Positions 23,195-34,709 of a DNA stretch of 64,000 nucleotides are shown here, one piece after another. The translations under genes and the position numbers were made by a program. The stretch's first letter is position 1. Each line of letters begins with the position of its first letter. The DNA is from Symbiodinium natans (Eukaryota; Sar; Dinophyceae; Suessiales; Symbiodiniaceae): assembly GCA_905221605.1 (NCBI GenBank), contig CAJNDS010000558.1, forward strand, positions 710,001 to 774,000, in the 5' to 3' direction. Under the pieces are notes generated by a model, which did not search any database, was not told the origin of the DNA, and saw only the letters and a list, made by a program, of their open reading frames with translations.

Positions 23195-26100
23195 CCAGCA
23201 GAACCAGCAGAACCAGCAGAACCAGCAGAACCAGCAGAACCAGCAGAACCAGCAGAACCAGCAGAACCAGCAGAACCAGCAGCAGCACCAGCAGCAGCAG
23301 CAGCAGTGCTGCTGCAGCCATGAAACTTCGCCGAAACGCAGGGGAGCGATGTCAGCTTAGTTGCAGGAGCCGGACAAAGCAAAGCAGACCAAGTGCATCA
23401 GCTAAGTATGTGCGAGCAAGTGCATCCTTTCGACGCCACTGACTGAGCAGGTGCCTTGCAAGCAGAACCGACTGAGCGATTAAGTTCTGCTACGGGTGGA
23501 GGACCATTTTCTAACATAGTGCAAGCTTTGGGAAATCAAAAGCTCGTTCAGGTGCTCGTCTTGAATGTCTAGAACACGAAAAGAACATGCGTCGCAGGGA
23601 CCCTGCCTGTCCGGCACCAAGTTTAGCAACGCAGGTCACTAGATCACGAAGCCCTGCACTGCTACATGGTCTAGCTTGCAGTCATGGCGTGGGTGATTTA
23701 AATCAAGGGCCAGAGATTGCACCCCGGAAACCACGAGCGCTGTGAACTGCACAAAGCCATTGACGCGCAGGGCCTCGAAAGCCTAGAGCCGTGTTGAAAA
23801 TCGGATTTCTCCAAAGCCCCTATGGCATTCAGATGTCGGAAGCTTAAGGCTATCGACCTCACGCTTTAGAAGTTTAGGCGTTGCTTTTCAGGCTGTTAGG
23901 GTGTAGGGCGGTGCATAGAAGCTTTTAAGGTTTGCACGCTTAGGGCCTGAAGACGATGCGCGAAGCTGGTGCAGTACTTTGATCGTGCGGAAGCTGGTGC
24001 AGAAGTGTGATCCGAGCATCGACCGGCCAAGACTCGAGAAGGACATATAAAACTGTCTGGTAAGGATGGGCCAGTCTGTGGTGCTTGCAAGGCAACTGCC
24101 GCTAAAGGGACCACTCCACACTTGATTCATCACAAGCTTGCAGCTGGAGACCTCACACGCAGTTCGCGGGCGAACGAGACCATTGACGTGCAGATTCGTG
24201 AAGAGCTGCAGGACAGTGCTATCCTGTGTATGAATGGCCGGCTCACGAAGCTGACTCGGCAAAGGCCAAGCAACATTGTCTTGTAAGGATGGGCCGGTCA
24301 GTCGCGCTTGCAAGGCGAACACGCTCAAGGGACAGCTTCGTTACGTAACGGGCTGGACTCATCACATGGCATTGGGTGGCATTTCTCCCCGGCATCTTCC
24401 CTCTTCCAGCAGTGTCAACTCCGCACGCGGCAGTGGTAACAGCAACAGCTGCAGCACCAGCAGCAGCAGTGCTGCTGCAGCCATGAAACTTCGCCGAAAC
24501 GCAGGGGAGCGATGTCAGCTTAGTTGCAGGAGCCGGACAAAGCAAAGCAGACCAAGTGCATCAGCTAAGTATGTGCGAGCAAGTGCATCCTTTCGACGCC
24601 ACTGACTGAGCAGGTGCCTTGCAAGCAGGACCGACGATTAAGTCCTGCTACGGGTGGAGGACCATTTTCAAACGTAGTGCAAGCTTTGGGAACTCAAAAG
24701 CTCGTTCAGGTGCTCGTCTTGAATGTCTAGAACACGAAAAGGACATGCGTCGCAGGGACCCTGCCTGTCCGGCACCAAGTTTAGCAACGCAGGTCACTAG
24801 ATCACGAAGCCCTGCACTGCTACATGGTCTAGCTTGCAGTCATGGCGTGGGTGATTTAAATTAAGGGCCACAGATTGCACCCCGGAAACCACGAGCGCTG
24901 TGAACTGCACAAAGCCATTGACGTGCAAGGCCTCGAAAGCCTAGAGCCGTGTTGAAAATCGGATTTCTCCAAAGCCCCTATGGCATTCAGATGTCGGAAG
25001 CTTAAGGCTATCGACCTCACGCTTTAGAAGTTTAGGCGTTGCTTTTCAGGCTGTTAGGGTGTAGGGCGGTGCATAGAGGCTTTTAAGGTTTGCACGCTTA
25101 GGGCCTGAAGACGATGCGCGAAGCTGGTGCAGTACTTTGATCGTGTGGAAGCTGGTTCAGAAGTGTGATCCGAGCATCGACCGGCCAAGACTCGAGAAGG
25201 ACATAGACAACTGTCTGGTAAGGAAGGGCCAGTCTGTGGTGCTTGCAAGGCAACTGCCGCTAAAGGGACCACTCCACACTTGATTCATCACAAACTTGCA
25301 GCTGGAGACCTCACACGCAGTTCGCGGGCGAACGAGACCGTTGACGTGCAGATTCGTGAGCTGCGGGACAGCGCAATCCTGTGTATGAATGGCCGGCTCA
25401 CGAAGCTGACTCGGCAAGGCCAAGCAAAATTGTCTTGTAAGGATGGGCCAGTCAGTCGCGCTTGCAAGGCGAACACGTTCAAAGGGACAGCTTCGTTACG
25501 TAACGGGCTGGACTCATCACATGGCATTGGGTGGCATTTCTCCCCGGCATCTTCCCTCTTCCAGCAGTGTCAACTCCGCACGCGGCAGTGGTAACAGCAA
25601 CAGCTGCAGCACCAGCAGCAGCAGTGCTGCTGCAGCCATGAAACTTCGCCGAAACGCAGGGGAGAGATGTCAGCTTAGTTGCAGGAGCCGGACAAAGCAA
25701 AGCAGACCAAGTGCATCAGCTAAGTATGTGCGAGCAAGTGCATCCTTTCGACGCCACTGACTGAGCAGGTGCCTTGCAAGCAGAACCGACTGAGCGATTA
25801 AGTTCTGCTACGGGTGGAGGACCATTTTCAAACATAGTGCAAGCTTTGGGAACTCAAAAGCTCGTTCAGGTGCTCGTCTTGAATGTCTAGAACACGAAAA
25901 GGACATGCGTCGCAGGGGCCCTGCCTGTCCGGCACCAAATTTAGCAACGCAGGTCACTAGATCACGAAGCCCTGCACTGCTACATGGTCTAGCTTGCAGT
26001 CATGGCGTGGGTGATTTAAATTAAGGGCCACAGATTGCACCCCGGAAACCACGAGCGCTGTGAACTGCACAAAGCCATTGACGTGCAAGGCCTCGAAAGC

Positions 26101-29100
26101 CTATAGAGCCGTGTTGAAAATCGGATTTCTCCAAAGCCCCTATGGCATTCAGATGTCGGAAGCTTAAGGCTATCGACCTCACGCTTTAGAAGTTTAGGCG
26201 TTGCTTTTCAGGCTGTTAGGGTGTAGGGCGGTGCATAGAGGCTTTTAAGGTTTGCACGCTTAGGGCCTGAAGACGATGCGCGAAGCTGGTGCAGTACTTT
26301 GATCGTGTGGAAGCTGGTTCAGAAGTGTGATCCGAGCATCGACCGGCCAAGACTCGAGAAGGACATAGACAACTGTCTGGTAAGGAAGGGCCAGTCTGTG
26401 GTGCTTGCAAGGCAACTGCCGCTAAAGGGACCACTCCACACTTGATTCATCACAAACTTGCAGCTGGAGACCTCACACGCAGTTCGCGGGCGAACGAGAC
26501 CATTGACGTGCAGATTCGTGAGCTGCGGGACAGCGCAATCCTGTGTATGAATGGCCGGCTCACGAAGCTGACTCGGCAAGGCCACGCAAAATTGTCTTGT
26601 AAGGATGGGCCGGTCAGTCGCGCTTGCAAGGCGAACACGCTCAAGGGACAGCTTCGTTACATTACGGGCGGGACTCGTCACATGGCATTGGGTTGCATTT
26701 CTCCACGGCATCTTCCCTCTTCCAGCAGTGTCGACTCCGCACGCGGCAGTGGTAGCAGCAGCAGCAGCACCAGCAGCAGCAGTGCTGCTGCAGCCATGAA
26801 ACTTCGCCGAAACGCAGGGGAGTGATGTCAGCTTAGTTGCAGGAGCCGGACAAAGCAAAGCAGACCAAGTGCATCAGCTGAGTATGTGCGAGCAAGTGCA
26901 TCCTTTCGACGCCACTGACTGAGCAAGTGCCTTGCAAGCAGAACCGACTGAGCGATTAAGTTCTGCTAAAAGGACATGCATCGTGGGGGCCCTGTCCGTC
27001 TAGCACCAAGCTCAGCAACGCAGGTCATTAGACCACGCCGTGCACTCCCACATGGTCTAGCTTGCAATCACGGCATGGGTAAATCAGGGCTAGCGTACAA
27101 AACGGCTTTACGCGGCTTTGGGTTTAAAAGCTTCGGGTCTAAAGGTCGTACACGCATCCGGTGCAGCAGGGTGATCTTGTGCATGGGCGGGGCACTGTGA
27201 ACTGGCTGCACAAAGCCATTGACGTGCAGGGCCTCGAAAGCCTAGAGCCGTGTTGAAAATCGGATTTCTCCAAAGCCCCGATGGCATTCAGATGTCGGAA
27301 GCTTAAGTTTTCAGGCTGTTATAAGGTTTAGGGTGCATAGAGGCGTTTTACAGTACTTTGATCGTGTGGAAGCTGGTTCAGAAGTGTGATGCGAGCATCG
27401 ACCGGCCAAGACTCGAGAAGGACATAGACAACTGTCTGGTAAGGAAGGGCCAGTCTGTGGTGCTTGCAAGGCAACTGCCGCTAAAGGGACCACTCCACAC
27501 TTGATTCATCACAAGCTTGCGGCTGGAGACCTGACACGCAGTTCGCGGGCGAACGAGACCATTGACGTGAAGGGTCGTGAAGAGCTGCGGGACAGCGCAA
27601 TCCTGTGTATGAATGGCCGGCTCACGAAGCTGACTCGGCAAGGCCAAGCAAAATTGTCTTGTAAGGATGGGCCAGCCAGTCGCGCTTGCAAAGCGAACAC
27701 GTTCAAAGGGACAGCTTCGTTACATTACGGGCGGGACTCGTCACATGGCATTGGGTTGCATTTCTCCACGGCATCTTCCCTCTTCCAGTAGTGTCGACTC
27801 CGCACGCGGCAGTGGTAGCAGCAGCAGCAGCACCAGCAGCAGCAGTGCTGCTGCAGCCATGAAACTTCGCCGAAACGCAGGGGAGCGATGTCAGCTTAGT
27901 TGCAGGAGCCGGACAAAGCAAAGCAGACCAAGTGCATCAGCTGAGTATGTGCGAGCAAGTGCGTCCTTTCGACGCCACTGACTGAGCAAGTGCCTTGCAA
28001 GCAGAACCGACTGAGCGACTAAGTTCTGCTAAAAGGACGTGCATCGTGGGGGCCCTGTCCGTCTAGCACCAAGCTCAGCAACGCAGGTCATTAGACCACG
28101 CCGTGCACTCCCACATGGTCTAGCTTGCAATCACGGCATGGGTAAATCAGGGCTAGCGTACAAAACGGCTTTACGCGGCTTTGGGTTTAAAAGCTTCGGG
28201 TCTAAAGGTCGTACACGCATCCGGTGCAGCAGGGTGATCTTGTGCATGGGCGGGGCACTGTGAACTGGCTGCACAAAGCCATTGACGTGCAGGGCCTCGA
28301 AAGCCTAGAGCCGTGTTGAAAATCGGATTTCTCCAAAGCCCCTATGGCATTCAGATGTCGGAAGCTTAAGGCTATCGACCTCACGCTTTTGAGGTTTAGG
28401 CGTTGCTTTTCAGGCTGTTATAAGGTTTAGGGTGCATAGAGGCGTTTTACAGTACTTTGATCGTGTGGAAGCTGGTTCAGAAGTGTGATGCGAGCATCGA
28501 CCGGCCAAGACTCGAGAAGGACATAGACAACTGTCTGGTAAGGAAGGGCCAGTCTGTGGTGCTTGCAAGGCAACTGCCGCTAAAGGGACCACTCCACACT
28601 TGATTCATCACAAGCTTGCAGCTGGAGACCTGACACGCAGTTCTCAGGCGAACGAGACCATTGACGTGAAGGGTCGTGAAGAGCTGCGGGACAGCGCAAT
28701 CCTGTGTATGAATGGCCGGCTCACGAAGCTGACTCGGCAAGGCCACGCAAAATTGTCTTGTAAGGATGGGCCAGCCAGTCGCGCTTGCAAAGCGAACACG
28801 TTCAAAGGGAAAGCTTCGTTACATTGCGGGCGGGACTCGTCACATGGCATTGGGTTGCATTTCTCCACGGCATCTTCCCTCTTCCAGTAGTGTCGACTCC
28901 GCACGCGGCAGTGGTAGCAGCAGCAGCAGCACCAGCAGCAGCAGTGCTGCTGCAGCCATGAAACTTCGCCGAAACGCAGGGGAGCGATGTCAGCTTAGTT
29001 GCAGGAGCCGGACAAAGCAAAGCAGACCAAGTGCATCAGCTGAGTATGTGCGAGCAAGTGCATCCTTTCGACGCCACTGACTGAGCAAGTGCCTTGCAAG

Positions 29101-31244
29101 CAGAACCGACTGAGCGATTAAGTTCTGCTAAAAGGACATGCATCGTGGGGGCCCTGTCCGTCTAGCACCAAGCTCAGCAACGCAGGTCATTAGACCACGC
29201 CGTGCACTCCCACATGGTCTAGCTTGCAATCACGGCATGGGTAAATCAGGGCTAGCGTACAAAACGGCTTTACGCGGCTTTGGGTTTAAAAGCTTCGGGT
29301 CTAAAGGTCGTACACGCATCCGGTGCAGCAGGGTGATCTTGTGCATGGGCGGGGCACTGTGAACTGGCTGCACAAAGCCATTGACGTGCAGGGCCTCGAA
29401 AGCCTAGAGCCGTGTTGAAAATCGGATTTCTCCAAAGCCCCTATGGCATTCAGATGTCGGAAGCTTAAGGCTATCGACCTCAGGCTTTATAAGTTTAGGC
29501 GTTGCTTTTCAGGCTGATATAACGTTTAGGGTTTAGGGTGCATATGGAGGCCTTTGAGGTTTGCGCGCGTCTGGCCTAAAGACTATACGCGAAGCTGGTG
29601 CAGTACTTTGATCGTGTGCATGGGTGCTGTGCCATCCAAGCTGACCCAGGAAGGTCACGCGAAACTGTCTTGTAAGGATGGGCCAGTCCGTGGCGCTTGC
29701 AAGGCTAATGCCACTAAAGGGGCCACTCGTCACAAGCCTACCGTTGGACACCTCACACTCTCCAATTTTTCATGGGCGTGAAATGCTGGCTCTCGGGAAG
29801 GCCAGGCGGAGTTGTCTCGCAAGGATGGGCCAGCCTGTCGCGCTTACAAAGCCAACGCTATCGAAGGGACCACGTATCATTGATGCATCACATGGCATCC
29901 GGCTGTACTTCTCCACGACAACCTCCCCCTCCCCACGGTGTCGGCTAAACGCCTATTAACGCCGACCTCCGTGGTAGCCCTTTCCGGACAAAGGCCAAGT
30001 GGACCAGGTGCGTCAGCTGACCATGTGCAAGCAAGTGCGTCAGCTTAGTTGCAGGAGCCGGACAAAGCAAAGCAGACCAAGTGCATCAGCTAAGTATGTG
30101 CGAGCAAGTGCATCCTTTCGACGCCACTGACTGAGCAGGTGCCTTGCAAGCAGAACCGACTGAGCGATTAAGCTCTGCTACGGGTGGAGGACCCTTTTCA
30201 AACATAGTGCAAGCTTTGGGAACTCAAAAGCTCGTTCAGGTGCTCGTCTTGAATGTCTAGAACACGAAAAGGACATGCGTCGCAGGGGCCCTGCCTGTCC
30301 GGCACCAAGTTTAGCAACGCAGGTCACTAGATCACGAAGCCCTGCACTGCTACATGGTCTAGCTTGCAGTCACGGCATGGGCGATTTGAGGGCCACAGGT
30401 GTGGCATACTTTGGGGCTTGCATCCGCCTTAACAGATTGCAGCCCGGAAACCACGGGCACTATGAACTGGCTGGCTGCACAACGCCATTGACGTGCAGGG
30501 CCTCCAAAGCCTAGAGCCGTGTTGAAAATCGGATTTCTCCAAAGCCCCTATGGCATTCAGATGTCGGAAGCTTAAGGCTATCGACCTCAGGCTTTATAAG
30601 TTTAGGCGTTGCTTTTCAGGCTGATATAACGTTTAGGGTTTAGGGTGCATATGGAGGCCTTTAAGGTTTGCGCGCGTCTGGCCTAAAGACTATACGCGAT
30701 GCTGGTGCAGTACTTTGATCGTGTGCATGGGTGCTGTGCCATCCAAGCTGACCCAGGAAGGTCACGCGAAACTGTCTTGTAAGGATGGGCCAGTCCGTGG
30801 CGCCTGCAAGGCTAATGCCACTAAAGGGGCCACTCGTCACAAGCCTACCGTTGGACACCTCACACTCTCCAATTTTTCATGGGCGTGAAATGCTGGTGGA
30901 TCGTGCAGTCCTGCGCGTGAGTCTCAGATCAACCACTCCGGGCAGGGTCATGGACCCCAGCTCCAAGCTCTCGGGAAGGCCAGGCGGAGTTGTCTCGCAA
31001 GGATGGGCCAGCCTGTCGCGCTGACAAAGCCAACGCTGTCGAAGGGACCACGTATCATTGATGCATCACATGGCATCCGGCTGTGCTTCTCCACGACAAC
31101 CTCCCCCTCCCCACGGTGTCGGCTAAACGCCTATTAACGCCGACCTCCATGGTAGCAGCCGACAGCAGTGCTGCAACGTGCTGCCACAGTCACAAAACTT
31201 GGCTGACACTCCGTGGCACAACTGGCCCGTGCCGGACAAGGCCA
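21405..31244. repeat. Tandem array of 1.06-1.4 kb units
   Basis: The landmark ATGAAACTTCGCCGAAACGC occurs at 21917, 23320, 24483, 25638, 26797, 27859 and 28958, giving steps of 1403, 1163, 1155, 1159, 1062 and 1099 bp. Each unit contains a core (AAGGATGGGCCAGTC...GCTTGCAAGGC) twice, about 230 bp apart, so it is internally dimeric. It also has a CAG-rich tract, a GGCACCAAG block and a TCTCCAAAGCCCC block. Units after about 29,500 are rearranged: 29517-29960 is repeated at 30645-31130 with a 73-bp insertion. Landmarks GTGCAAGCTTTGGGAACTCA and GACTGAGCAGGTGCCTTG link it to the 10.8-19.5 kb array. No intact gene is evident. Confidence 0.9.
23108..23311. repeat. Expanded CAG and AACCAGCAG microsatellite
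   Basis: About 27 CAG-type triplets are followed by about 11 copies of the 9-mer AACCAGCAG and more CAG. Other units of the array carry only 30-50 bp at this position. All repeat units are multiples of three. Confidence 0.95.
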
Positions 31245-31270
31245 CCCCGAGGCTCCGCTTAGACTATTTA
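31245..31270 (+). repeat. Left terminal inverted repeat of the transposon
   Basis: It reads CCCCGAGGCTCCG followed by CTTAGACTATTTA. It matches the reverse complement of the right end except at three positions. An AT-rich block (31271-31385) follows. Confidence 0.85.
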
Positions 31271-31465
31271 CTGCCAAACTATAGTCAAGTTAAAATTTAA
31301 CTATTAGTTAATTTTTGTAGTTAAAATTTATCTACAAATAGTTTATTTTTAACTCCTGAATATAGTGTAAAATCTATATTTTCCATGCTGCGATTTTGAA
31401 GCGGGTGCTGGTTTTGAGGTTCACGTCATGTCCGGCATGGGGGGGGGGCAGGGCGGGTAAAGAAA

Positions 31466-31488
31466 TCCGATAGCTTTTTGGCTCTAAG
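31466..31488 (+). promoter_or_regulatory. Spliced-leader-like sequence before gene 1
   Basis: It aligns to the 22-nt dinoflagellate spliced leader with 20 matches, one substitution, one deletion and two inserted bases (TCCG-A-TAGC then TTTTTGGCTC-T-AAG). It lies 29 nt before the ATG at 31518. It could be a relict SL from a reintegrated cDNA. Confidence 0.7.
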
Positions 31489-31517
31489 TGTCAGCTAGTG
31501 CGTGACCGTTGAGAGCC

Positions 31518-32815
31518 ATGGCTAAGCAAAGTGTCCTCGCCCTCGCTTTCGCTGCTCAGCAGCTAGCCTCAGAGGCCGAGCCCAAGCCAGAAGCAGAGAC
31601 TGCTCCTGAAGGAAGCCCCGAGCCGACCGAAGATAGGGCACCAAAGGCCAAGGCAGCCAAACCGCAGACGAAGGCGAAGGCCAAGGCCAAGGCCAAGGCC
31701 AAGGCCAAGGCGAAGACCGAGGCCAAGCCTAAGAAGGCCCCCTCGAAGAAGAAGGGTGAAGAACCAGAAACCGCCCAGCCGGAGGGGGCCGAGAAGAGCC
31801 GAAGCTTGAGAAACTGTCAGCTGGAGCACGCCTGAAAAAGCGTGCTGCCGAGTTCGAGCTGCCGGACCTCGAGCACCTCGAGTCGGGACAGACAACGAGC
31901 CAAAACAGGCGAGACAAAAACAAGTCGCACTTCTTTGAGAAGAACCTGTCTCAGCTTCCCCAAGTGGTGCAAGAGCTCTTCGAGTCGAAGCAAGTGAGTC
32001 GCTCGGACAAAACTCGCTTGGTGAACGAGAACGTCGAGAAGGGCCCAGAAGGAAAGTGGCACTTTGCTCTGAAGCCGACCGTCCTCGAATCGCTCACAAC
32101 CTCGTACTCCTCGGTTATGGGGAAGACTCGCGACAAGGCATACCCCAAGGCCGTGGCGATCGGGAAATGCGGCGGCGAAGCCAACTTCGTCCGCGGCCTC
32201 CAGGAGGGGGACATCGAGGCCGTCGATGAAGGGGGCAAGAGGATGTACAAGTTCAGGTGTGTGGAGATAGAGACGGCCAAAGGCTGCACCTCCCAGACCA
32301 ACCACAAGCAGCAGGAGCATGCTTCGGCGGATGCCACGAAGCAGTTCCTCGCCTTCTGCGAGAGCTTCCAGCCTGAGTTGGTGCCGTCTGCGAGCTTCCA
32401 AGACGGCGACGACCTTCCCCCCTTGCAGAGCTCCAGCACGACAGCCCCCTCTGCCAGCCTTGCGGCCTCGAGCCGATCGAGCCCGATCCCCTTGGCCATC
32501 TGCGACGGTGCCGTGGACCTGCAGCCAGCAGACCCCAAAGTCCTGGGCAAGGTCGAGGATGCCCTTAACTGGTTGTCTACTGCCAAGACAGCGACAATGA
32601 AGCTGAAGAAGCTTGAGGGCTCGGTCACCTACACCAATCTCAAGCAGGAGCTTGATGCCACCTGGGAGGTTCTCCTGCCCCTGCAGGCGAACCTTGAACA
32701 GATCAGGCTTTGCGGGAAGGCTTCTCTCACCAAACTGAAGGCTGTGATGAAGCAGTTCAGCCAGCGCCTTCTGCAGGCGCAAGAGCTGATCAAAAGCATC
32801 AATGCCTTGCAGTAG
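31518..32815 (+). pseudogene. Transposon gene 1: Lys/Ala-rich protein with a frameshift
   Basis: The ATG at 31518 opens a frame of about 95 codons. It has an acidic Glu/Pro segment followed by a long KAKAKAKA stretch (31670-31720) resembling basic tails of DNA-binding proteins. This frame ends at a TGA (31833-31835). A second frame, open from 31760 to the TAG at 32813-32815, continues the same style of sequence. The switch falls around 31795-31802, where one extra base would join them into about 430 codons. The second part starts with a charged helical segment, includes SHFFEKNLSQLPQVVQELF near its start, has a Ser-rich linker and ends in a helix-rich region. I recognise no family. The shift may be a real mutation, a sequencing error or a small unrecognised intron. 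The overlapping minus-strand frame (31817-32854) looks like a shadow. Confidence 0.55.
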
Positions 32816-32829
32816 AGGGGAAGCTCTGT

Positions 32830-33540
32830 CGATCCCAGAGGCCTTGATCGCCACTATCAGATCGGGCCAGTGGGACCGGCTAGCGAACTTAGCGAACCGA
32901 GGTTAACACCAGCTGTGCACACGAGAGGGACTCGTGTCGGGAAGCTTGTGTTGGAAAAGGTGCGTGGCTCTTGCGCTTTAGGTCGTGGCGTGAGGAGGAG
33001 GGTTCTAGCTTTAAGTGGTGTAGGAGGGTTCGAAGGGCTTCTCGTGCGCAGTGCTTTGTGCTGCTGTTTGTGGGCTCAAAGCTGGCCCTCCCGGTCGCAC
33101 TGGGATGCCCAAAAGTTCGAGGCCGGGCTCTGCCTAAAAACGGGGGGGGGGGGGGTCTAAGAGGGTTTAGGGTTTAGGGTGCAGGGTTAAGGGACCTATA
33201 GGAGAGCCGAAAAGCTTCACTGGGGAGGTTTGGCGGCCACAGGCTGGGCAGAGATTCCCTCACCAGACCACTCCCTTGTGGAGGTTTGGCGGTGAGGGTC
33301 TCTGCCAAGCCTGTTGGCCAGACCCCCTTGGAAGCCAGGCGGCCTTGCAGGGCATTGGGTTTTGAAGTTTCCCGAAAAACTCAACCAACCCTGAACCTCG
33401 ACTCCCGAAAAACTCAACCAGCCCCTAAACCCTAAACCCTAAACCCTAAACCCTAAACCCTAAACCCTAAACCCTAAACCCTCAACCCTAAACCCTAAAC
33501 CCTAAACCCTAAACCCTAAACCCTAAACCCTAAACCTCAA
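32830..33540. other. Intergenic region inside the transposon
   Basis: Noncoding. It has a G run near 33141-33154, a short TTTAGGG patch at 33163-33180 and the telomeric island at 33423-33537. Confidence 0.6.
33423..33537. repeat. Telomeric island inside the transposon, CCCTAAA
   Basis: About 16 units of CCCTAAA directly upstream of gene 2. Confidence 0.95.
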
Positions 33541-33560
33541 CCCCTGTGCAGGTCGAGGAC

Positions 33561-33582
33561 TCCGTGCTCTTGGTCGGTCTGC
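33561..33582 (+). promoter_or_regulatory. Weak spliced-leader-like sequence before gene 2
   Basis: It starts TCCGT like the SL and then matches only with gaps (GC, TCTTGG). Without gaps only 11 of 22 positions match, so on its own it is not convincing. It is listed because of its position just before the ATG at 33589. Confidence 0.2.
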
Positions 33583-33588
33583 ACCAGC

Positions 33589-34314
33589 ATGCCGCCCCCC
33601 AGAAGCCCCTTCTCGCCCGTCAGGCGTAGCTCGACGGAGGACAGTGCGTGCAGGGACAGGCGCCTCGACCTCCCACCCGCCTCCGAGCTCAGCCCGCAGA
33701 AGATGGAGCTCCTCAACAAGAAACTGGAGGAGGCAAAGCAAAGCCAACAGGAGGCTGAGCCTGAGCCCAAGGACCAGGAGTCCAAGGACCGCCGGGAGGA
33801 GAGTGCCCGCTCGCCCCTGGCCAGGTCTGAAGAAAGGTCCGAGTCCCCACTCCCGGACACGGCCCTGCGGCCCACCCAAAAGGCGTCGGCCGAGGGCTTG
33901 TACTGTTGCTTCTGGGGCACCCAGAAGTGCAGAAAATTTTTACAGTCCTGGTGGGCCTACAAGCAGCACCTCCAGTGCAAACACTCTTTCTCGCGTCGCA
34001 AGGCTCACCTGTTTGCTTCCGAGCAGTGGCGGGAACTGCAACAGAAGTTCACCCAAGCCCAGGACCCCCAGCCAGAGCCGAGGGTGAGGCTGACGTCTGT
34101 GGCAAAGGACACCAGAAAGCCCAGCGAGCCCCTAGGCCCACCTCCTGCACGACCAGCCAAGGCACTGCGGTCGGAGGCTGGCTCAGACGAGACACGGTCG
34201 CAGCAGGCCGCCTCGAGCTCTGCTGGCCCGTCTGCCGAGGGCATGCAGCTCATGAAGGACATGTGGTCCGAGGTGGCCCAGCTGGTCTTCCGGAAAGGCG
34301 GCAAGGGCAATTGA
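33589..34314 (+). CDS. Transposon gene 2: C2H2 zinc-finger protein
   Basis: 241 codons from the ATG at 33589 to a TGA. The N-terminal 100 residues are Pro, Ser, Arg and Glu rich, with a charged helical stretch (residues 38-70). A single C2H2-type finger follows, with spacing C107-x6-C114-x12-H127-x4-H132 and aromatic residues between (WWAY). It continues into a basic segment (SRRKAHLF). The C-terminal half is low-complexity and ends in a short helix. The C-C spacing is wider than the classical 2-4. Fingers of this kind in transposons often bind DNA or contact the transposase, which I infer but cannot show here. I do not recognise a named family. Confidence 0.6.
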   Translation: MPPPRSPFSPVRRSSTEDSACRDRRLDLPPASELSPQKMELLNKKLEEAKQSQQEAEPEPKDQESKDRREESARSPLARSEERSESPLPDTALRPTQKASAEGLYCCFWGTQKCRKFLQSWWAYKQHLQCKHSFSRRKAHLFASEQWRELQQKFTQAQDPQPEPRVRLTSVAKDTRKPSEPLGPPPARPAKALRSEAGSDETRSQQAASSSAGPSAEGMQLMKDMWSEVAQLVFRKGGKGN

Positions 34315-34639
34315 GAGCCGAAGATCGGCAGCAGCGTCTTCCAGCTCGCGGAGCCAAAAAAAATCGAGCCAGTTGAGGGTTTAGGGTTTGAAGGGTTATA
34401 AACGTTTTTCCTTAGGGTCAAGGCAAGGGTTTAGGTGTGAGTTTCGCTTAGAGTCTTCGGGTCTTAAACTAGTACCCTAAACCCTAAACCCTAAACCCTA
34501 AACCCTCAACCCAAAACCCAAGACCCTCTGAGACGAAACCCAAGGATGCGAGCTTCTGTGCCTTCAGAGGTTTAGGGTTTAGGTCGACGGATGTGTCGGG
34601 TGTCGGGCTGCGACATGTTGCGACCTTAGGTCGCCGAGG

Positions 34640-34661
34640 ACACGATCCTTCTTTGCTCAAG
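34640..34661 (+). promoter_or_regulatory. Spliced-leader-like sequence before gene 3
   Basis: Ungapped alignment to the 22-nt SL gives 15 matches, including the final CTCAAG. It ends 48 nt before the ATG at 34710, and this favours that start over the in-frame ATG at 34593, which lies upstream of the site. Confidence 0.45.
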
Positions 34662-34709
34662 TCAGGGCATGGGCTTGAGGGTAGCTCCAGCACCCACCGT
34701 GCTTCAGCC

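Noticed and set aside
31817-32854. 345-codon minus-strand open frame
   Set aside because: It lies antisense to gene 1 of the transposon. The plus frame has the leader and the strand shared with its neighbours.
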